DNA of 47,254 nt, from NCBI GenBank assembly GCA_964618895.1, contig CAZUDO010000052.1, forward strand, positions 1 to 47,254, given 5' to 3'. Position 1 is the stretch's first letter. Each line of letters starts with the position of its first letter. Position numbers and translations under genes: made by a program. Shown here piece after piece: positions 42,634-47,254 of the stretch. Under the pieces are notes generated by a model. It did not search any database and was not told the DNA's origin. It saw only the letters and a list, made by a program, of their open reading frames with translations. Source of the stretch: CAZUDO01 sp964618895. Lineage in GTDB: Bacteria > Desulfobacterota > Binatia > DP-6.

Positions 42634-42822
42634 ATGAATGACGACACCGACATCTGGATTCCGGTCGCGACGGTGATCCCGAAATACCTGCACCGTGCCA
42701 TGCGCACCCACTGCCGGACGAACGCCGTGACGCTCATGGAGTTCGTCGCCCAGGCGCTGGTGGAGAAGCTCGGCGAGACGCCCAGGCTACGTCTGGTGAG
42801 CCCCCGCCGCGTGCGGCGCTAG
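42634..42822 (+). CDS. Small ribbon-helix-helix-like protein
   Basis: A 62-residue protein from the ATG at 42634 (NDDTDIWIPVATVIPKYLHRAMRTHCRTNAVTLMEFVAQALVEKLGE). The pattern of a short strand followed by two helices (VIPKYLHRAMRTHCRTNAVTLMEFVAQAL) is reminiscent of ribbon-helix-helix DNA-binding proteins, though it is short and the strand is imperfect. No partner or ribosome-binding site is clear. It ends 4 bp before the convergent transglycosylase gene. Confidence 0.45.
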   Translation: MNDDTDIWIPVATVIPKYLHRAMRTHCRTNAVTLMEFVAQALVEKLGETPRLRLVSPRRVRR

Positions 42823-42826
42823 CGCT

Positions 42827-43801
42827 TCAGGACCGCTTGGGCGCGGTCCGCGTGCCGGCCTTGCGTCCCGTCCGCGCGCTGCTGCGTTTGCTCGGTGCCG
42901 GCGCGTGGCCGCGGTCGATGTGGCGCGCCAGGGCGAGCACCGCATCGATGTACGCGTCGGAGCGGTTGTACCGCCAGACCACGCTGCGCCGCTCCTTTTC
43001 CGACAGGTCTGCACGCCAGCCGTGGCCGGCCAGGTACTGCGCGCACGACGCGGCGGCGTCGTCCACGTCGAACAAATCGACCTGGCCGTCCCGGTCGGCA
43101 TCGGCGCCGAAGCGGAGGTAGCTGGTGGGCAGGAACTGCGGCAGGCCGATGGCGCCGGACGGCGAGCCGCGGAGCGCCAGGGGATGGACGCTCATGCGAT
43201 CGGCCACCTCGAACACGGCGCGCACCTCGGGATAGAACGTGTCCTCCAGGTAGCGCGCGCGGGCCCGCACCTGCTCCTCGACCGCCGGCTCGGCGTCTCC
43301 TTCCCCGCTCAGCCGGTCGACGTTGTCGCGCAGGTTGTCGGGCTCGTTGGCCATCGCCAGGCGCGCGAGGCGGTGCAGGACCATGCTGGAGCCGGTGTTC
43401 CGGCCGCAGCCGGTCTCGACGTAGAGGATGGCGGCCACCACGCTGGCAGAAACGCCCGAGGCACGCTCGGCGGCGTCGAACACGGCGGCGTGCTCGGTCC
43501 GGCACCGGCGTGCGGCGGCGATGCTGGCCGGACGCTGGAAGTTGCGGTAGAGCGCGTGCGACTCGCGCGGGGCGAGCGAGAACGACAGGCCGTCGAAGGG
43601 CGGCATGCGCGGATCGTCGAACACCAGCGTGACGCGTTTGCGGTCGATGCCGTCCGCGACCAGCTTGTCGATCAGGTAGGCCCAGCCGCGGTGGCTGCCC
43701 TCGCGCGGGTCCTCGGCACGGACCGCGACCGGGACGAGCAGCAGCGCCAGGAGGAGCGCGGTCCACCGGCGGGTCGGGATCGGTCGCGGCACGGGAGCCA
43801 T
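42827..43801 (-). CDS. MltB-like lytic murein transglycosylase
   Basis: A 324-residue exported protein, ATG at 43801 (MAPVPRPIPTRRWTALLLALLLVPVAVRA signal). Transglycosylase domain of the MltB/SLT_2 type: VFDDPRMPPFDGLSFSLAPRESHALYRNFQ, catalytic Glu in VAAILYVETGCGRNTGS, SPSGAIGLPQFLPTSYLRFG and the Ca-site-like DADRDGQVDLFDVDDAAASCAQYLAGHGW. Cleaves peptidoglycan glycan strands to 1,6-anhydro products. The C-terminus is a basic tail (KRSSARTGRKAG). TTG at 43828 would add nine residues. Confidence 0.9.
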   Translation of the reverse strand: MAPVPRPIPTRRWTALLLALLLVPVAVRAEDPREGSHRGWAYLIDKLVADGIDRKRVTLVFDDPRMPPFDGLSFSLAPRESHALYRNFQRPASIAAARRCRTEHAAVFDAAERASGVSASVVAAILYVETGCGRNTGSSMVLHRLARLAMANEPDNLRDNVDRLSGEGDAEPAVEEQVRARARYLEDTFYPEVRAVFEVADRMSVHPLALRGSPSGAIGLPQFLPTSYLRFGADADRDGQVDLFDVDDAAASCAQYLAGHGWRADLSEKERRSVVWRYNRSDAYIDAVLALARHIDRGHAPAPSKRSSARTGRKAGTRTAPKRS

Positions 43802-43879
43802 CGTCAAGGGTTTCGGGCGGCGAGGCAAGGGCCCGCTGCGCCTGTCATCGGCACAATCGCGCTCGAACTTGAGCCGGCG

Positions 43880-44477
43880 TCAGAAGCGCGAGGTCTCGGG
43901 GTGCACGTCGGCCGACGCCCACGCCGTCCGCAAGCGCGCTTCGGCGGCGGTCGCCCATGAGCGCCTCGGCGTACAGGACGGCGGCGTCGAGGTCGTCGGG
44001 GTAGCGCCAGGAGACCTTCCACATGGCCTCGGCGTAGGCCTCGTCGAGGGCGCGGCGATCGCCGCCGGGTGCCGCGCCGTAGCGGACGGTGAGGGCGCGG
44101 ATGTAGGCCTGCTCGCGGGCACTTGCGCCTCCGGCGAGGCGCCCCGCGTGGCGGATCGCCGCCCGGGCGGCGCGCTCGCGCTCGGGGTCGAGGGCCAGGT
44201 TGTAGTTCGGGCCGAGTGCCAGCGCTTCTCCCCAGTGCGCCATCGCGCAGTGTGGATCCAGCCGCGCGGCTTCGTGGAAGGCGCGGATGGCCTCGTCGTG
44301 GTTGAAGGCGTAGACGAGGCGAACGCCCTGGTCGAAGTACTGCTGCGCGCGTGGCGAGGTGGTGGTGATGGGGTGGTGATGGGTGCCTAGGTTCTCGAAC
44401 AGGGGAACGCGGGTGGCGTCGGCGGTCAGCCGGGCGGCGAGCAGGCAGGCACCGGCGAGCACCAGGCGAGTGGTCAA
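43880..44477 (-). pseudogene. TPR protein with internal deletion
   Basis: Reading from 44477, TTRLVLAGACLLAARLTADATRVPLFENLG, then QYFDQGVRLVYAFNHDEAIRAFHEAARLDPHCAMAHWGEALALGPN, is the beginning of a well-known ~550-residue secreted TPR family. At about 43945-43960 it passes abruptly into EARLRTAWASADVHPETSRF in another frame, which is the family's typical C-terminal end (...W..ADV...SRF). Some 300 codons are missing and the two parts are out of frame. A TTG or internal GTG is the only start option, consistent with decay. Confidence 0.7.
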
Positions 44478-44573
44478 CTCCGCGCCAGCTGCGCGGCGAG
44501 CAGGCGGGCACGCCGCCCGGGGTGAGCATCGACGGGACGACGTGGATACGATGCGCTGGCCGAGGGTGGGCGC

Positions 44574-44633
44574 GCAGAACGGCCAGCATCAGCTGCGGCG
44601 CGAAGCGCCGTCAGCTGCATGCTGTTGTTAGGC
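44574..44633 (-). other. Integron attC-like recombination site
   Basis: On the minus strand, immediately after the hsdR remnant stop, GCCTAAC (44633-44627, fits RYYYAAC) opens a 60-bp imperfect palindrome closing with GTTCTGC (44580-44574, imperfect GTTRRRY). The arms CAGCAT-G-CAGCTG-A-CGGCGC and GCGCCG-CAGCTG-ATGCTG pair with two extrahelical bases (G and A) on one arm only and a TTC loop. Length, arm asymmetry and core triplets fit an integron attC site. The rest of 44478-44640 holds no gene. Confidence 0.55.
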
Positions 44634-44640
44634 GCCCCAC

Positions 44641-45669
44641 TCACGCGGCCGCCCATTCGCCAGACAGCAGCGCCGCCTGCTCCAGTACCGTCTGCGTGGC
44701 CTTCTCCTGCTTGTCCGGCGGGGAGCCGTGCTTGCGCAGGATGCGCTTGACGAGCACCCGCAGTTGCGCCCGCACGTTCTCGCGCAGGGTCCAGTCAATC
44801 GTCACATTGTTGCGGACCGTCTCGACCAGCTCCCGGGCGATCACGCGCAGCGTGTCGTCGCCCAGGACCTTGACCGCGCTGTCGTTGGTCTCCAGCGCGT
44901 CGTAGAACGCCAGCTCATCCTCGCTCAAGCCCAGCGCGTCGCCGCGGGCGCTTGCTTCGCGCATGTCCTTCGCGAGCTGGATCAGCTCCTCGATCACCTG
45001 CGCCGCTTCGATGGCGCGGTTCTGGTAGCGGCGAATCGTCTGCTCCAGCATCTCGGCGAACGACCGCGCCTGGACGACGTTCTTGCGCCGCCGGATGCTG
45101 AGTTCGCCCTTGAGCAGCTTCTGTAGCAACTCCACCGCGAGGTTGCGGTGCGGCATGCCGCGCACCTCCGCGAGGAAGTCGTCGGAGAGAATCGAGATGT
45201 CGGGCTTCGCCAAGCCGGCGGCCGCGAAGATGTCCATCACGCCCTCGGGGGCCACCGCCCGCGAGATGATCTGCCGCACGGCGTGGTCAAGTTCTTCCTC
45301 GGGCCTGGCGTCGCCCGGTGCGCGCTTCGCGCGCACCGCCTGCACCGCCTGGAAGAAGGCCACGTCGTCGCGGATGCGCAGCGCCTCGGCGTGCGGCACC
45401 GCCAACGCGAACACCTGCGACAGCGCGCGGACGGAGCGCACGCAGCGGTCCTTCCCGTTGTCCTGCCGCAGGATGTGCTCCTGCGCCGGCGGCAGCAGGC
45501 CGAGCCGCTCCTGGGGCGTCCCCGTCGTCCACTTCGCCCAATCGAACCCGTGGAAGAGGCCGCAGCAGACCTCGTACTTCTCGAGCATCACGGCGACCGC
45601 CTCGTCCTGATCGAGCGCCGTGCGCCCTGTGCCCCCGCTCTCGGTGTAGGTCGCCAGCGCCGCCTTCAA
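44641..45669 (-). pseudogene. hsdR: HsdR C-terminal remnant (type I restriction subunit)
   Basis: About 342 codons encode only the C-terminal helical region of a type I restriction endonuclease subunit (DUF3387/EcoEI-type C-domain): ALDQDEAVAVMLEKYEVCCGLFHGFDW, LSQVFALAVPHAEALRIRDDVAFFQAVQ, FAEMLEQTIRRYQNRAIEAAQVIEELIQLAKDM, ARELVETVRNNVTIDWTLRENVRAQLRVLVKRILRKHGSPPDKQ. The nuclease and SF2 helicase domains (~650 residues) are missing. The frame opens directly after the rhuM TAG, in the same frame, with a TTG. It cannot restrict DNA. Confidence 0.85.
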
Positions 45670-46287
45670 CTACTGCGCGAGGCCGAGGTAGTGAATCGCC
45701 CAGTGCAGCTTGTTCTGCACGGTGGCGAAGAAGATCTGGCTGATGGCGTGCGCCGGGTCGTAGTCGATGCTGGTGGCGTAGATGTCCGTGATTTTCTGGT
45801 AGAAGAGCCGCTCGGACGAGCGGATATCGCGGATGCGCGCGAGCAGCTCGTCGAAGTAGTCGGCGCCGAGGGTTCGGCCGGCCTTGATGCGCTCGGCGTC
45901 CAGGGTGAAGCCCTTGACCAGCAGCTCGGAGAGGCGCGCGGTGGCCCACTGGCGGAAAGCGGTCCCGCGCGCGGAGCGGACGCGGTAGCCGACGGCGAGG
46001 ATGGCGTCGAGGGAGTAGTGCTCGACCTGACGGGCCACGTCGCGGGAGCCCTCGCGTTGAACTATCCGGAAACTCCGGACAGTTGCTTCGCGAGCGAGTT
46101 CGCCCTCGTCGTAAATGTTGACGAGGTGCTCGTTCGCCGTCTTCACCGAGACCTGGAACAGCTCGGCGAGGAGCCGCTGGGTCAGCCAGACGGTCTGGCC
46201 GTCGAGCCGAACCTGGAGTTTCAGGCCGCCGTCCTGGTAGATGGGGAGCTGCCCCCGGGGCGGCTCTTCGGGACGTTTACCCGCCAT
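45670..46287 (-). CDS. rhuM: Truncated RhuM-family protein
   Basis: A 205-residue protein, ATG at 46287 after AAGGAG, overlapping the hsdM stop by 11 bp. QLPIYQDGGLKLQVRLDGQTVWLTQRLLAELFQVSVKTANEHLVNIYDEGEL, RDVARQVEHYSLDAILAVGYRVRSARGTAFRQWAT, then FYQKITDIYATSIDYDP and NKLHWAIH are typical of RhuM (DUF/Fic-associated, N-terminal DNA-binding-like domain). Intact RhuM proteins are about 330 residues; this copy ends at a TAG after WAIHYLGLAQ where the C-terminal part should begin. Often found inside type I restriction-modification loci. Function in the locus is not established. Confidence 0.8.
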   Translation of the reverse strand: MAGKRPEEPPRGQLPIYQDGGLKLQVRLDGQTVWLTQRLLAELFQVSVKTANEHLVNIYDEGELAREATVRSFRIVQREGSRDVARQVEHYSLDAILAVGYRVRSARGTAFRQWATARLSELLVKGFTLDAERIKAGRTLGADYFDELLARIRDIRSSERLFYQKITDIYATSIDYDPAHAISQIFFATVQNKLHWAIHYLGLAQ

Positions 46288-47254
46288 ACCCAAGCTCCTT
46301 GAGGTTGGCGGCGATGGCGGCATCCAGCTTCGCGACCTCGGCCTGCTGCTCGCGCAGCGTCGCGGTGAGCCGCTTCATCTTCTCCTCGAACGGCTCGCCG
46401 TCGTCCTCTACCGCCTCGGCGCCGACGTAGCGGCCGGGCGTGAGCACGTGGCCGTGCTTGCGGACCTCCTCGAGCGGCGCGCTCTTGCAGAAGCCGGCGA
46501 TGTCGGCGTACTCGCCCGCGTCCTGCTCGCCGCGCCAGGCGTGATAGGTCGTGGCGATGCGAGCGATGTCGTCGTCGGTCAGCTCCTTGTGCGTTCGATC
46601 CGCCATGAGTCCGAGCTTGCGTGCGTCGATGAAGAGCACCTGGCCGCGGCGGTCGCGGAATTTGCCGTTCTTGCGATCGCGCGCGAGGAACCACAGGCAG
46701 GCGGGGATCTGCGTCGAGTAGAAGAGCTGGCTCGGCAGCGCGACCATGCAGTCTACGAGGTCGGCCTCGATCAGGGACTTTCGGATCTCGCCCTCGCCCG
46801 ACTGGTTGGACGACATCGAGCCGTTGGCGAGCACGAAGCCGGCGAGCCCGGTGGATGCCAAGTGGTGGATGAAGTGCTGCACCCAGGCGTAGTTGGCGTT
46901 GGCCGCGGGCGGCACGCCGTAGACCCAGCGCTTGTCGTCCTTGAGCAGCTCGCCGCGCCAGTCGCTGTCGTTGAAGGGCGGATTGGCCAGCACGTAGTCG
47001 GCCTTGAGGTCAGGGTGCCGGTCGTTGTGGAAGGTGTCGCCGTGCGCGATCTGCGCGTCGATGCCGCGGATGGCGAGGTTCATCTTGGCCAGGCGCCAGG
47101 TGGTGTAGTTGGACTCCTGGCCGTAGATGGAGATGTCGCCGAGCTTGCCGGCGTGGGCCTCGATGAACTTCTCGCTCTGCACGAACATGCCGCCCGACCC
47201 GCAGCAGGGGTCGTAGACGCGGCCCTTGTAGGGGGCGAGCACCTCGACCAGCAC
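46277..47254 (-). CDS. hsdM: HsdM type I DNA methyltransferase, partial (3' part)
   Basis: The C-terminal 325 residues of the modification subunit; the gene begins beyond the right edge. SAM-binding motif I VYDPCCGSGGMFVQSEKF, catalytic NPPF in DYVLANPPFNDSDW (N6-adenine methyltransferase motif IV), and LASTGLAGFVLANGSMSSNQSGEGEIRKSLIEADLVDCMVALPSQLFYSTQIPACLWFLARDR are classic HsdM. With hsdS it forms the methylase; no hsdS is seen between it and the hsdR remnant. Confidence 0.93.
   Translation of the reverse strand: MLVEVLAPYKGRVYDPCCGSGGMFVQSEKFIEAHAGKLGDISIYGQESNYTTWRLAKMNLAIRGIDAQIAHGDTFHNDRHPDLKADYVLANPPFNDSDWRGELLKDDKRWVYGVPPAANANYAWVQHFIHHLASTGLAGFVLANGSMSSNQSGEGEIRKSLIEADLVDCMVALPSQLFYSTQIPACLWFLARDRKNGKFRDRRGQVLFIDARKLGLMADRTHKELTDDDIARIATTYHAWRGEQDAGEYADIAGFCKSAPLEEVRKHGHVLTPGRYVGAEAVEDDGEPFEEKMKRLTATLREQQAEVAKLDAAIAANLKELGYGG

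Noticed and set aside
45670..45672. TAG between rhuM and the hsdR tail as pyrrolysine
   Set aside because: No context for Pyl decoding; both flanking parts are truncated, so a deletion junction with a stop is simpler.

Overview
This is a GC-rich (about 70%) chromosomal window with no rRNA or tRNA. Several traits point to an uncultured Deltaproteobacteria-like lineage (Candidatus Binatota/Desulfobacterota-type or Myxococcota): long secreted proteins with Ser/Thr-rich linkers, a DUF1566 surface-type protein, a zinc-ribbon/cyclase/AAA/TPR regulator, HemQ-type haem synthesis and a UGA-encoded selenoprotein. The taxonomic call is inference from gene content only.

Region 1 (1-3.7 kb) is the most notable: a complete diversity-generating retroelement (DGR). 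In order it holds a secreted DUF1566 target protein whose last ~50 codons are the variable repeat (VR, 1117-1269), a 13-bp-stem hairpin just downstream, an Avd-type four-helix-bundle accessory gene, a hairpin-rich spacer, the adenine-rich template repeat (TR, 1902-2054) and a DGR-type reverse transcriptase (YVDD, GLPIGNLTSQ) with a C-terminal MutS domain I-like extension. VR and TR align without gaps and differ at 23 positions, 22 of them adenines in TR. The RT gene runs out into a 150-bp broken copy of hemQ.

Region 2 (3.7-6.9 kb) has two antitoxin/PIN-toxin pairs flanking cysC (APS kinase), then a small secreted Cys-rich protein. Region 3 (6.9-20.8 kb) is mostly housekeeping: hemQ, a YdeP/FdhF-like molybdoenzyme, a thioredoxin-like selenoprotein with an in-frame UGA and a SECIS-like hairpin, a TauE-type exporter, a Uma2 nuclease, a six-gene metal-uptake operon (small His/Cys protein, porin, ZnuA, ZnuC, ZnuB, lipoprotein), a BFN-like protein, two glutathione S-transferases and a BtuF-like cobalamin-binding protein.

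Region 4 (20.9-32.8 kb) contains a large adenylate-cyclase/ATPase/TPR regulator and a 1633-residue secreted putative zinc metallopeptidase with a companion secreted protein. These are followed by decayed mobile DNA: truncated hicA, a Mor-like regulator, an orphan ORF and an IS30 transposase tail. A perfect 32-bp inverted repeat (24288-24319 and 31572-31603) brackets this segment. A cytochrome P450 follows.

Region 5 (32.9-43.8 kb) carries a PI-PLC-like secreted enzyme, a membrane protein, an OmpA-like lipoprotein with a good intrinsic terminator, a DUF748/AsmA-like protein coupled to a YihY/BrkB membrane protein, a histidine kinase/sigma54-type response regulator pair and an MltB-like lytic transglycosylase. 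Region 6 (43.8-47.3 kb) is a decaying defence locus: a TPR pseudogene, an integron attC-like 60-bp site, the C-terminal remnant of hsdR, a truncated rhuM and the 3' part of hsdM running off the right edge.
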